Source of the DNA: Eustoma russellianum
Lineage: Eukaryota > Streptophyta > Magnoliopsida > Gentianales > Gentianaceae
DNA length: 64,000 nucleotides
Reading direction: 5' to 3'
Assembly: GCA_036186865.1 (NCBI GenBank)
Contig: AP025067.1
Coordinates: 27,299,726 to 27,363,725 of the forward strand
Shown here: positions 12,065-22,967 of the stretch, piece after piece
Layout: every line of letters starts with the position of its first letter
Numbering within the stretch: position 1 is the first letter of the stretch
Translations under genes and position numbers: made by a program
Notes under the pieces: model-generated
Told to the model about the DNA's origin: nothing
What the model saw: the letters and a program-made list of their open reading frames with translations, nothing else
Database searches by the model: none

Positions 12065-12345
12065 CCTTGTAACGCACCCCGGCTTATATTTCCATCCCGG
12101 TTAATGTTACAGGCTCGTAATGCTCTGTGATGCACCCCGGCTTAAATTTCCATCCCGGTTAACATCACAGACTCGTAAAACTCTACAATGCACCTCGGCT
12201 TACATTTCCATCCTGATTAACATTGTAGAGGACTTTATACCCTGTAACGCACCCCGGCTTATATTTCCATCCCGGTTAACGTTACAGTCTTTTGTTCCCT
12301 GCAATGCACCCTGGCTTAAATTTCCATCCCGGTTAACATTGCAGG
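12065..12345 (-). repeat. Array of five covarying hairpins (LTR copy 1)
   Basis: Five units, each an inverted repeat of 8-10 bp arms around a 30-nt loop with core CCCCGGCTTA...CATCCCGGTTAA. Arms: unit 2 TCTGTGATG/CATCACAGA (12124, 12163), unit 3 CTCTACAATG/CATTGTAGAG (12181, 12221), unit 4 CTGTAACG/CGTTACAG (12242, 12280), unit 5 CCTGCAATG/CATTGCAGG (12298, 12337). Unit 1 is slightly decayed here but perfect in the other LTR. Stem sequences differ between units yet stay complementary. Confidence 0.9.
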
Positions 12346-12837
12346 TCACCTTCGCAAATCTGTGCCGAAGCACATCTCTTTTCAAATCAATATGCAAATG
12401 CAAGTGCCATGATGCAAGACTCCTCGCTTCATTCTCGTATCTCGTTCATATAAGTAGTTCATGTGCACATGCGCAAGTATATGTAACACACAAGCTTTCA
12501 CTAACTTACCCATCATAACTTTCGGCTTCAACCCTCTCGTCAACCCTTAATCTTGATTCTAGGGTTTACAACCTAAGGCAAGTATCCCTAACCATCCATA
12601 ATTGAACTCTCAATCACCTCGTACGTTCATCTCCTAATCCTTCTAAGTCATCCACATTGAACTCTGATTCGAGTACCCTTCAAATTCTCCAACTTGATTC
12701 ACCATCTTAAGTCATGTTCCCAAGACTTAGACTAGTCATAATCAGGTCCTAAGAAGTCCCTAAGGTCACCCAAAGGATCCCCTAGCTTCCCTCTTTCTTC
12801 CCTTGCTTTCCCACAAAACTGGTTGACGTCATACCCT

Positions 12838-13072
12838 GACGTCGATCGATCGACGTACGTCATACCTTGACGTCGATCGATCGATGTCCATCTGAGGCAC
12901 GTCGATCTCTCACTCAATCTACGTCGATCGATCGACGTTCATCTGAGGCACGTCGAACTCTCACTCATCATACGTCGATCGATCTACGTCCTTTTGAGGC
13001 ACGTCATACCCTCACTTGCTATACGTCGATCGATTGACGTACGTCATACCCTGACGTCGATCGATCGACGTC
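12838..13072 (-). repeat. Array of ACGTCGATCGATCGACGT palindromes (LTR copy 1)
   Basis: Six full sites, three of them perfect 18-bp palindromes and three with one change. They alternate with half sites (ACGTCGATCTCTC, ACGTCATACCC) and short spacers such as TCATCTGAGGC. The block is CpG-rich in an otherwise CpG-poor region. Confidence 0.9.
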
Positions 13073-13936
13073 CCCGTTCCAGAACACCATTCTGCAATTT
13101 TCTGCAGAAACTGCAGAAATAGCCCCCAATTCGACCCCAACTTCTTTCAAAACCATTCCAAGCCTATTCCCCACTATCAATCCATCCTAAAATCACCCAA
13201 GACAACATCTTTAACATACGATTCACGGATTCAAGCCTAGCACTCAAAGTAATCATCAAATCATCCTAAAAATCAAACCTTTTCACTCTCCCCTCCCCTC
13301 AACCACCATTATCAACAAGGTAGGGTTCAAGGGATTGGGATTTACATGATCTCACATAAAAAACAATCAACGAACAAGATTTCAACATATAATGGCCAAA
13401 TCTCAAACCAAAACACATAGATCTCACAAATAGATTCACATAGAGAAATTACTGCATGGTGATCCAAATTGATATCAAAATAGGCCCTTTCTCTTTCGCA
13501 AATCGTAAAAACTTATAAGTAGATTACTTGCCTTTGATTACTTGAAGAAGAATTGAGGAACGAACGACCTACGGATTGACTCTTGAAAGATCTTTTCTCC
13601 TAGGGTTACAAGATGAATCGTCTATGGGGAGAGGCAAGGGGCTGGCGTCGGTTTCTGTGTGGAAATTAGGGAAACTGACGTTCTGTCAGTTTTTATATGG
13701 AAGGGAAAAGTTTGGAGTTTCTAAATTATATCCTATTTTATTATTTATCTTAAAGGATAATTTCCATCATTTAATTCTTAATTAAATAGTAATTAATTCT
13801 AAAATTTAATCCTCTCAATTAATTCCAATTAATTCTATTACTTAATGACTAATTTATTTCCGTTGACCGTCATTAATTTCCTTTTAGTCTCTTCTTTTCC
13901 TTTTTAATTACCCTACGGAAGGTGCGGGGCATAACA

Positions 13937-13952
13937 TTCTACCCCCCTTAAA
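13937..13952 (-). promoter_or_regulatory. Polypurine tract of the Tekay-like element
   Basis: On the minus strand AAGGGGGGTAGAA lies directly before the 3' LTR. This is the expected plus-strand primer position. Confidence 0.88.
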
Positions 13953-15828
13953 ATAAGTTTCGTCCTCGAAACTGGCGTACCTTATTGGAAAAGATGTGGA
14001 TATAGCTCCTTTATTTGCTCCTCAAGCTCCCACGTGGCTTCACGCTCCGTATGGTTACTCCACTGAACCTTGACATACGGAATGACGCGTCGGTGTAGGA
14101 CTTGATCCTTTCTATCCACAATCTTTATTGGATGCTCTTCATACCTGACATCTTCTTTAACATCCAAGGGTTGAGCTTCAAGGACATGGCCCGGGTCCAA
14201 TACGTACTTCCTTAGTTGCGATACATGAAATACGTTATGGACTTGGGATAAGCTCGGAGGTAAGGCTAGTCGGTATGCTCTTTCGCCAACTTTACCAAGT
14301 ATTTCGTAAGGACCAATGTACCTAGGGCTTAACTTGCCCTTCACTCCGAATCTAGCAACTCCCTTGGTTGGTGAAACTCGCAGATAAACTTTGTCGCCCT
14401 CCTCGAACTCCAACGGTCGTCTCTTGGTGTCGGCCCAACTTTTACTGCGATCTTGAGCCACCTTGAGTTTCTCTCTTATCACCTTGACCTTTTCCACGGT
14501 CTGCTCAACCAATTCGGGTGCAGTGATTGTCCTTTCTCCAACCTCATCCCAACAAATCGGGGATCTGCACTTACGCCCGTATAATGCTTCGAATGGCGCC
14601 ATGCCAATTGCACCGTGATAGCTGTTATTATAGGAGAACTCCATTAACTTCAACATGCTATCCCAGTTTCCTTTGAAGTCCAAGGTGCATGCTCTCAGCA
14701 TATCTTCCAATGTTTGGATGGTCCTCTCGGATTGTCCATCCGTTTGCGAGTGGTATGCTGTGCTCATTCTCAACTCTGTACCCATAGCTTTCTGGAATGC
14801 CCTCCAGAACTTAGAGGTGAACTTGGGGTCACGGTCCGATACGATGCTGACTGAGACTCCATGTAGACTTACAATGTTATCCACATAGATATTGGATAAC
14901 CTCTCATACGAAGTACCATGTGTCATGGCTATAAAGTGAGCCGTCTTCGTTAATCGGTCTACAATTACCCAAATCATCTCGTTTCCATTGCGGGTCTTGG
15001 GTAGTCCCATTACGAAATCCATCGTCACGTGCTCCCACTTCCATTCTGGAATCTCTAGTGGTTTCATCAAACCACCAGGTCGTTGATGTTCCGCTTTGAC
15101 TTGTTGGCATATCAAACATCTCTCAACATATGCCGCTATTGACCTTTTCATCCCCATCCACCAATAGTTTCTTTTGAGGTCCTTATACATCTTAGTACTT
15201 CCGGGGTGGATAGACATTCTTGAGTTATGCGCTTCTCGGAGCAATTCTGTTCGGAGTTCGTCTTTACTTGGCACGCATAACCGATTCTGGAACCATAGAC
15301 TCCCATCTTCTCGCAACTGGAAATCCTTTGCCGGACCCGTGGATAATTTGTCACGAATCTCCTCCAGTGCCGGGTCCTCATACTGTGCCTCTTTGATTCT
15401 GTCTACCAAGTCTGGGCTGATAGACAAAGCTGTGAGGACATTTGCCACTGAGTCAACCAATTCAAGATCAAATTCCTCTATCTCTCTTTCTAATGGAGAT
15501 TGTCTCGCGTGGCTAGACTTTCTGCTCAACGCATCTGCCACTCTGTTGGCTTTGCCCGGATGGTAGTTGATGGTCAAGTCATAGTCCTTGAGTAACTCTA
15601 ACCATCTTCTTTGTCTCATATTCAACTCCTTCTGCGAGAATAGATACTTTAAGCTCTTATGATCCGTGAACACTGCACATTTCTCTCCATATAGGTAGTG
15701 TCTCCAGATCTTAAGGGCAAATACCACAGCTGCGAGTTCCAAGTCATGCGTCGGGTAGTTCTGCTCATATAGTTTCAATTGTCTTGACGCATATGATATG
15801 ACTCGTTCATTTTGCATCAAAACACAAC

Positions 15829-15898
15829 CTATAAACAGAACGTTAGTTTAAGACTAGCATATGTATATACACTGCATTAATTGTAATAATGTACATAC
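15829..15898 (-). other. Apparent 70-nt intron in RNase H
   Basis: On the minus strand the segment starts G|GTATGTACATT and ends GTTTATAG|G, with CTAAC about 17 nt before the end as a branch-point candidate. Removal joins KKGL to GCVLMQNERVISYASRQ, the normal RNase H sequence, in frame. The segment is far richer in A and T than its flanks. Retention would end the protein after about 17 foreign residues. Confidence 0.82.
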
Positions 15899-17419
15899 CT
15901 AGTCCTTTCTTAGACGCGTCGCTATAGATCACGAAACCGTCGGTGCCGGAAGGTTGTGCCAACACCGGGGCTGTGGTCAATCTCTTCTTGAGCTCGGTAA
16001 AGCTCTGCTCGCATTCCGCAGTCTATTCGAACTTAGTCTTCTTCTGCGTAAGTCGACTCAATGGAACTGCTATTGTTGAGAAACCCTCAACGAACTTCCT
16101 ATAATAGCCTGCCAAGCCTAGGAAGCTTCTGACTTCGGTCACATTGGTGGGTCTTGGCCATTCAGTGATGGCTTCTATCTTTTTAGGATCCACAGAGATC
16201 CCATCTTCCGAAATCACGTGACCAAGAAAGGCTACACTCCTTAGCCAAAATTCACACTTGCTGAACTTGGCGTAGAGCTTTTGTTGTCTCAGGGTTTGCA
16301 ACACCACTCTTAAGTGTTCGGCGTGGGCTTGCTCATCGGGAGAGTAGACCAAGATGTCATCAATGAACACCACTACAGATTGATCCAACTGCTCTCGAAA
16401 CACAGTGTTCATCAAGTCCATAAAGGCCGCTGGGGCATTAGTTAAACCAAAAGGCATCACCAAAAATTCATAATGCCCGTATCGAGTCCGAAAAGCGGTC
16501 TTAGGGACGTCTCCCGCTTTCACAAGCAATTGATGGTAACCTTGACGGAGGTCAATCTTTGAAAACCAACGAGCTCCCTTTAATTGGTCAAATAAGTCCT
16601 CTATCCTTGGCAAAGGATATTTGTTCTTGATGGTAATCCTATTCAACTCCCGATAATCGATGCATAACCTCATGCTGCCATCTTTCTTCTTTACGAATAG
16701 TACTAGAGCTCCCCAAGGTGATACACTGGGGCGTATCAATTTCTTGTCCAACAATTCCTGAAGTTGCCCCTTCAGCTCTTTAAGTTCCGCTGGAGCCATT
16801 CTATAAGGTGCCTTAGATATAGGCTCGGCTCCCGGGATCAGGTTGATTTCGAGCTCCACTTCTCTCGATGGCGGAACTCCCGGCAAATCATCCGAAAACA
16901 CATCTTTGAACTCATTGATCACTGGAATTTGATCCATAGAAGGAACCTCCTGCTTCGCGTCTAGAGCATATACCATAAACCCCTCTGCTCCTTTCTGTAA
17001 AGCCTTAAAGGCCTGAATCGCCGTCATGTATATCTTCTTTGGAGCTTTGGTCATCTTGGTATTCCCTTGCACCATGACGTCATTCATCTCAGGGTCCTTG
17101 AGGGTTACTCGCTTGAGTTTACAGTCGATGCTGGCATGATTCTTGGTCAACCAATCCATGCCCAATATTATGTCAAAATCCTTCATCGGAATGGGAACTA
17201 AGGTCACTGAGAAGAGTTTCCCATCTAACTCTAAATCACAGTCTTTGTACTGATGGTGAGAAATCAGTACTTGTTCTCCTGCTGCCTGTACCCTAAATGG
17301 GTTCTTAAGCCATTCGGGTAGACAGTCGAGTCCTTTGGCGAATCGCTTAGATATGAAAGAGTGGCTAGCGCCACTATCAGATAACACGTTTGCAGGCACG
17401 TTGTTAACTAAGATCACAC

Positions 17420-17526
17420 CTAACATGAAAGTGCAGCAAATAAAGGTCTCATATAAAGCATATTTAATCACCAACTTAAAAGGCTAAAATTCAACTTAGG
17501 CTGCTATTATTAAACTTAAGTCGTAC
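17420..17526 (-). other. Apparent 107-nt intron between Gag and protease
   Basis: On the minus strand it starts ACAG|GTACGACTTAAG and ends TTCATGTTAG|GTGTG. Removal joins NVVTG to VILVNNVPANVLSDSGAS, the expected Gag-protease junction, in frame. If kept, Gag ends after two extra residues (TT) at 17516. That would make splicing a switch between Gag and Gag-Pol. Confidence 0.82.
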
Positions 17527-18864
17527 CTGTCACGACGTTGGTATCCTCCTGTACCTCAGCGTCCGTCATCGCATGGACTCTCGCATTAGGTCTGCCTCTC
17601 TGCTGCTGGGCTGGCCCTGCTGCTGCTAGTGGCTTAGGATTCCATTCAGGGCAGTCCTTGATCCTATGGCCTGCCTTCCCGCATTTGAAACACGCACCAG
17701 TTATCTTCCAGCATTCCCCCACGTGTCTCCTTTGGCAGTGTGGGCACTCTGATGGTGCTTGGCGGTTGGGTTGGTTTGGTTGCGGTGCCCTTTGAAGTGG
17801 CCCTGCTTGTCCTTTTCTGGGGATCTTGACCCAACGTCCGGGTCTATTACTACTTTGCTCAACCCTCGGCCTCTTGCTCGATTCTTCACGAGCCTCTCTG
17901 TTCTGTGATCGTCGCATGTCACTCTCTACTCGGTAACATGCGTCCAACATCTCCTCGAATGTTTTCAGACTTGACCCCGCGATTGCTGTCCGTATGCGGG
18001 GGTTCAAACCCTCTTCAAATTTCAACATTTTCATTCTGTTGTTTTCTAAAACCAAGGGTGTGAACTTGCCCAAGACGTGAAACCTGTCCGCATAGTCAGA
18101 AATAATCATCCTCCCTTGCTCAAATATGTCAAACTGCCTCATCTTTTCCAAAACGGCAGTCTCAGGCACGTAGTAGTCTTTGTAGGCCTTCACAAACTGA
18201 CTCCACTGAATGGGAGGAGTCATTTTGGCCAGGATGCCGTTCCACCATGCATTCGCTCTGCCAGTCAGAAAAGGCGTGGCTACATCCACTTTGTGTTCCT
18301 CAGGCACTTGTACGAGTCTGAAGCATTTCTCCACCTCATCAAGCCAAAATCCAGCCACCTTTGGGTCAGTTGTCCCTTCAAAGTTTGGGGCATGCATCTT
18401 GCGCATTTCCCCAATATAGTACCTTATGCCGTGCTGCGGCGGTGCTGGTGCAGGGGGTTGTTGCTGTTGTTGCGCCACTCCTTGCGCTATCACTGTGATA
18501 GCATCGATTAGCGCCTGAGGTACTAAAACTGGGGGTGGTGGTGGTGGAGGGTTATCGTTATTCCCATGGCCACCGTTTCCTTGATTGTCTCTTCTGGGAG
18601 GCATTTCCTGTAAGATCACGCTCATTAGTGTCGAGTAGTTCCAAATTAAAATTTGAAATCCATAAGGGGGTACAAGGCGTAGTTCGTAAGGTACAATGAT
18701 TAAATCTATTTGATTACTCTAATCGCGCTCGTACACACACCCATCCCAAATCAAACTTAAATCTGAAATTGCATACTTAGACTTAAAGATCAACTTAAGG
18801 TGAGAATCACAGCTTAAAACCCTACATGTCATAACCTAGGTCTCCGAGGTAGATCTGAAGCCTA

Positions 18865-18877
18865 GGCTCTGATACCA
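18865..18877 (-). promoter_or_regulatory. Primer-binding site of the Tekay-like element
   Basis: TGGTATCAGAGCC on the minus strand, two bases after the 5' LTR. It is complementary to initiator tRNA-Met. Confidence 0.9.
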
Positions 18878-19572
18878 CCTGTAGCGCCCCGACCCGGACA
18901 GCGGAATCCGAACCGGTACACCCGTCGTAGCTTACTGAGAAGACTACAAGACGTCTCATCTCTCTATTACACATCACCAATGACGTAAGAGAAATAAGTG
19001 CGGAAACATATCTCGTAAATTAAAACCATCAATGTCGTACTTCAAAAGACAATGTGAATATCATAAAGTGTAAGTGGTCGCAGCCATCTAAAATTCCAAA
19101 TAAGTTAAGAAATAGAAACGACAGAAAACTATCTAATCCATCCACTCGATAAGGTCTAAACATCCCATTTTGCCTACTCGCCGTCGTCCTCAATGAAAAT
19201 CATATCGTAACTAGGCTCATCTGCAAAGACAAAGGCAATACCCTTAGCGAAAACGCTAGCAAGTAACCCGCTTATAAGACATACGGGATCAACAAATGGC
19301 AAGACATGAGTATTATATAGTTCAAGGGAATTGTGGGGGCACATGTCTTGTAAACTTTCAAATATATAAACGAATAACGTAATAAAGCAAGTACAGCAGT
19401 TTGCACGCGAATAACAATTCGTTGGCAATCAAATAACACTCACATTCATACCACATTGACTCTCGTGATGCATGTCAAATATGCACTACACTACACAATC
19501 ACAAATGCATGAGCCATTTCTTTTCAAATCAGTGCAATGCATGTCACAATGTCCAGTCTCGTAACTCGTAAC

Positions 19573-19852
19573 CCTGTAACGCACCCCGGCTTATATTTCC
19601 ATCCCGGTTAACGTTACAGGCTCGTAATGCTCTGTGATGCACCCCGGCTTAAATTTCCATCCCGGTTAACATCACAGACTCGTAAAACTCTACAATGCAC
19701 CTCGGCTTACATTTCCATCCCGATTAACATTGTAGAGGACTTTATACCCTGTAACGCACCCCGGCTTATATTTCCATCCCGGTTAACGTTACAGTCTTTT
19801 GTTCCCTGCAATACACCCCGGCTTAAATTTCCATCCCGGTTAACATTGCAGG
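19573..19852 (-). repeat. Array of five covarying hairpins (LTR copy 2)
   Basis: Second copy of the array at 12065-12345. Unit 1 is perfect here: CCTGTAACG (19573-19581), 30-nt loop, CGTTACAGG (19612-19620). Unit 5 has one stem mismatch (CAATA against CATTG). Confidence 0.9.
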
Positions 19853-20342
19853 TCACCTTCGCAAATCTGTGCCGAAGCACATCTCTTTTTAAATCAATAT
19901 GCAAATGCAAGTGCCATGATGCAAGACTCCTCGTTTCATTCTCGTATCTCGTTCATATAAGTAGTTCATGTGCACATGCGCAAGTATATGTAACACACAA
20001 GCTTTCACTAACTTACCCATCATAACTTTCGGCTTCAACCCTCTCGTCAACCCTTAATCTTGATTCTAGGGTTTACAACCTAAGGCAAGTATCCCTAACC
20101 ATCCATCATTGAACTCTCAATCACCTCGTACGTTCATCTCCTAACCCTTCTAAGTCATCCACGTTGAACTCTGATTCGAGTACCCTTCAAATTCTCCAAC
20201 TTGATTCACCATCTTAAGTCATGTTCCCAAGACTTAGACTAGTCATAATCAGGTCCTAAGAAGTCCCTAAGGTCACCCAAAGGATCCCCTAGCTTCCCTC
20301 TTTCTTCCCTTGCTTTCCCACAAAACTGGTTGACGTCATACC

Positions 20343-20579
20343 CTGACGTCGATCGATCGACGTACGTCATACCCTGACGTCGATCGATCGACGTCCATCT
20401 GAGGCACGTCGATCTCTCACTCAATCTACGTCGATCGATCGACGTTCATCTGAGGCACGTCGAACTCTCACTCATCATACGTCGATCGATCTACGTCCTT
20501 CTAAGGCACGTCATACCCTCACTTGCTATACATCGATCGATCGACGTACGTCATACCCTGACGTCGATCGATCGACGTC
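20343..20579 (-). repeat. Array of ACGTCGATCGATCGACGT palindromes (LTR copy 2)
   Basis: Second copy of the palindrome array, differing from the first at single bases, mostly C/T changes within CpG (for example CATCGATCGATCGACG near 20528). Confidence 0.9.
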
Positions 20580-21195
20580 CCCGTTCCAGAACACCATTCT
20601 GCAATTTTCTGCAGAAACTGCAGAAATAGCCCCCAATTCGACCCCAACTTCTTTCAAAACCATTCCAAGCCTATTCCCCACTATCAATCCATCCTAAAAT
20701 CACCCAAGACAACATCTTTAACATACGATTCACGGATTCAAGCCTAGCACTCAAAGTAATCATCAAATCATCCTAAAAATCAAACCTTTTCACTCTCCCC
20801 TCCCCTCAACCACCATTATCAACAAGGTAGGGTTCAAGGGATTGGGATTTACATGATCTCACATAAACAACAATCAACGAACAAGATTTCAACATATAAT
20901 GGCCAAATCTCAAACCAAAACACATAGATCTCACAAATAGATTCACATAGAGAAATTACTGCATGGTGATCCAAATTGATATCAAAATAGGCCCTTTCTC
21001 TTTCGCAAATCGTAAAAACTTATAAGTAGATTACTTGCCTTTGATTACTTGAAGAAGAATTGAGGAACGAACGACCTACGGATTGACTCTTGAAAGATCT
21101 TTTCTCCTAGGGTTGCAAGATGAATCGTCTATGGGGAGAGGCAAGGGGCTGGCGTCGGTTTCTGTGTGGAAATTAAGGAAACTGACGTTCAGTCA

Positions 21196-21210
21196 GTTTT
21201 TATATGGGAA
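21196..21210 (-). promoter_or_regulatory. Candidate TATA box in the 5' LTR
   Basis: CATATAAAAACTG on the minus strand inside the 5' LTR, in an AT-rich part upstream of the hairpin and palindrome arrays in transcription order. The arrays would therefore be transcribed in the leader. Confidence 0.4.
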
Positions 21211-21444
21211 GGGAAAAGTTTGGAGTTTCTAAATTATATCCTATTTTATTATTTATCTTAAAGGATAATTTCCATCATTTAATTCTTAATTAAATAGTAA
21301 TTAATTCTAAAATTTAATCCTCTCAATTAATTCCAATTAATTCTATTACTTAATGACTAATTTATTTCCGTTGACCGTCATTAATTTCCTTTTAGTCCCT
21401 TCTTTGCCTTTTTAATTACCCTACGGAAGGTGCGGGGCATAACA

Positions 21445-22733
21445 TGGCATGTTTTCACGGATAGCCCAAGTCGATACTATTATAGTTCTGTTCTCCATCG
21501 CTGCTACAAAAGACTGGCCCTTACATCAGTTTGATGTAAAAAATGCATTCCTACATGGAGCGTTGAAAGAGGAGGTATACATGGAGCCACCGCCTGGCTT
21601 CTCAGAAGAGTTCTTACCCGGACAAGTGTGCAAACTCACACGAGCTTTATATGGCCTCAAGCAATCCCCGCAAGCATGGTTTGAGAGGTTTACTTCGGCA
21701 ATGAAGCAAGACGGATACAAGCAAAGTAACGTTGATCACACGTTATTCATTAAACGACATGGAAGTTTGGTTACTTGTCTTATCATTTATGTTGATGATA
21801 TGATTATTACTTGCAATGACACTAATGAAATTTCTCGTCTTAGGAAACATCTATTCACAAAGTTCGAGATAAAAGACCTCGGCAGACTCAAATACTTCTT
21901 GGGCATTGAAGTTTTGCGGTCACCAGCTGGCTCTATATCTCTCAGCGAAAATATGTTCTCGATCTCCTGGCTGATGCAAAACCAGCTGACACCCCCATGG
22001 TTCCAAATCACAAACTGGATTTTCTACAAGGAGCACCTTCAACGGACCAGGGACAGTACCAGCACTTGGTAGGGAAGCTCATATACTTGTCTCACACCCG
22101 ACTTGATATTGCATACGCAGTTGGAGTAGTAAGTCAATTCATGCATAATCCTCAGAAACATCACCTTGATGCTGTACTCAGAATCATGAGATACTTGAAA
22201 GGAACTCCTGGACGAGGTTTGTTGTTCAAGAATAACTGACATCTAAAAATCGAGGCTTATACGGATGCTGATTGGGCAGTGAATCAAGTTGATCGACGTT
22301 CTACATCTGGGTACTTTACCCTAGTTGGAGGCAATGTTGTTACCTGGAGAAGCAAAAAGCAGAAGGTGGTCTCGTTGTCAAGCGCCGAGGCAGAATTAGG
22401 GGCATTGTGAAAGGTATTACAGAAGTACTATGGATTCGAAAACTGCTGAAAGAACTTGGTGCCCCAATGACTGATCCGATATGTCTAATGTGCGATAACA
22501 AGGCATCAATAAATATTTCTGAAAATCCTGTTCAGCATGACCGCACCAAGCATGTGGAGATTGATCGACACTTTATAAAAGAGAAGCTTGATGAAGGCAT
22601 TATTACTCTCCCTTATGTACGATCTGAGGACCAACTTGCAGATATTCTGACTAAGGCAGTCAACGGAAGGATATTCGACTTGATTTTGCGCAAGTTGAAT
22701 ATTGATGATCCCACTATTCAACTTGAGGAGGAG
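21445..22733 (+). pseudogene. Ty1-copia RT and RNase H, continuation of the outer element
   Basis: The frame from 21449 resumes RT: IAATKDWPLHQFDVKNAFLH, ALYGLKQSPQAWF, and IIYVDDMIIT with the catalytic YVDD. It is intact to about 22010 and then shifts frame at QNQLTPPWF. RNase H follows as YLSHTRLDIAYAVGVVSQF, a stop at HLKIEAYTDADW, a frameshift near SSAEAEL, and the tail ending DQLADILTKAV. A few RT residues at the insertion point (family: DYQETFSP) are missing. Confidence 0.88.
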
Positions 22734-22967
22734 TGTTAGAATATACTGTAGAATATACTGTTACCATATTTTGCTAAAGAGATATTCTGTAATTAATTCT
22801 GTAATTATGTAAATCCCGTAGAATCAGAAATCATCATATTCTGTAATTATGTGTGATTGTAATTACCATATAGGAGCAGGTGATACACAGTATAAGTAGG
22901 ACTAGAATGTACGTCATAAGTGTGAATGAAAAATAAAATTTTTCTTTTCCAAAATCTACTCTGAACA
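22734..22967 (+). repeat. 3' LTR of the outer Ty1-copia
   Basis: 234 bp, the extra length against the 5' LTR being a 12-bp tandem duplication AGAATATACTGT near its start. A GAGGAGGAG polypurine stretch precedes it. Confidence 0.92.

Larger units (their letters stand above)
11373..13936 (-). repeat. 3' LTR of the Tekay-like element
   Basis: On the plus strand it runs from TGTAGCGCCCCGACC to GGGGCATAACA. It contains a five-unit hairpin array (12065-12345) and a palindrome array (12838-13072). Long plus-strand frames inside, such as 12120-12518, translate the hairpin units into a repeated HAPRLKFPSRLTLQ peptide and are not genes. Confidence 0.95.
13982..18604 (-). pseudogene. Tekay-like gag-pol polyprotein, two introns, one nonsense codon
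   Basis: Exons 18604-17527, 17419-15899 and 15828-13982 sum to 4446 nt, 1482 codons with the stop. Start MPPRRDNQGN is typical; an upstream in-frame ATG is at 18625. Gag covers about residues 1-355 with zinc knuckle CFKCGKAGHRIKDC. Protease: VLSDSGASHSFIS. RT: WFSKIDLRQGYHQ and VVFIDDILVYS (catalytic FIDD). RNase H: FTDHKSLKYLF. Integrase: zinc-binding part with CLICQQ, core DFVMGL, SDRDPKF and QTDGQSERT, giving D,D,E. A chromodomain-like tail ends VKVQWSNHTEREATWE. One TAG at 16023-16025 replaces the expected Trp in KKTKFEW. The protein would replicate the element and target chromatin. Confidence 0.92.
11373..21444 (-). mobile_element. Ty3-gypsy (Tekay-like chromovirus) element, nearly intact
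   Basis: 10,072 bp flanked by a perfect TGGCA duplication (11368-11372 and 21445-21449). The LTRs of 2564 and 2565 bp differ by scattered substitutions only, so insertion is recent compared with its host element. On the minus strand the order is LTR, PBS, gag, protease, RT, RNase H, integrase, chromodomain-like tail, PPT, LTR. This is the gypsy order, and long LTRs with a chromodomain fit the Tekay/Del lineage. The gag-pol frame has one nonsense codon and two apparent introns. Confidence 0.95.
18880..21444 (-). repeat. 5' LTR of the Tekay-like element
   Basis: 2565 bp, almost identical to 11373-13936. On the minus strand a CATATAAAAACTG box at about 21210-21196 is the likely promoter TATA. 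The copy has a more perfect first hairpin unit than the 3' LTR. Confidence 0.95.
7497..22967 (+). mobile_element. Ty1-copia LTR retrotransposon, decayed, split by a nested Ty3-gypsy element
   Basis: Both LTRs are present (7497-7718 and 22734-22967), starting TGTTAGAATATACTG and ending CTGAACA. A TGGTATCAGAGCC primer site follows the 5' LTR, and a GAGGAGGAG tract precedes the 3' LTR. Flanks are GATCA and GATCG, a 4-of-5 target duplication. Without the nested element the copy is about 5.4 kb. Domain order is gag, protease, integrase, RT, RNase H, which defines Ty1-copia. All domains contain stops or frameshifts, so it is dead as a protein source. The RT is cut at 11372/21445 by the Tekay-like element, so this element is the older of the two. 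Confidence 0.93.

Noticed and set aside
12120..12518. 132-codon plus-strand frame (and its twin at 19627-20025) with a repeated peptide
   Set aside because: It only translates the hairpin array of the LTR; both LTRs have it, and the repeat peptide follows from the DNA repeat.
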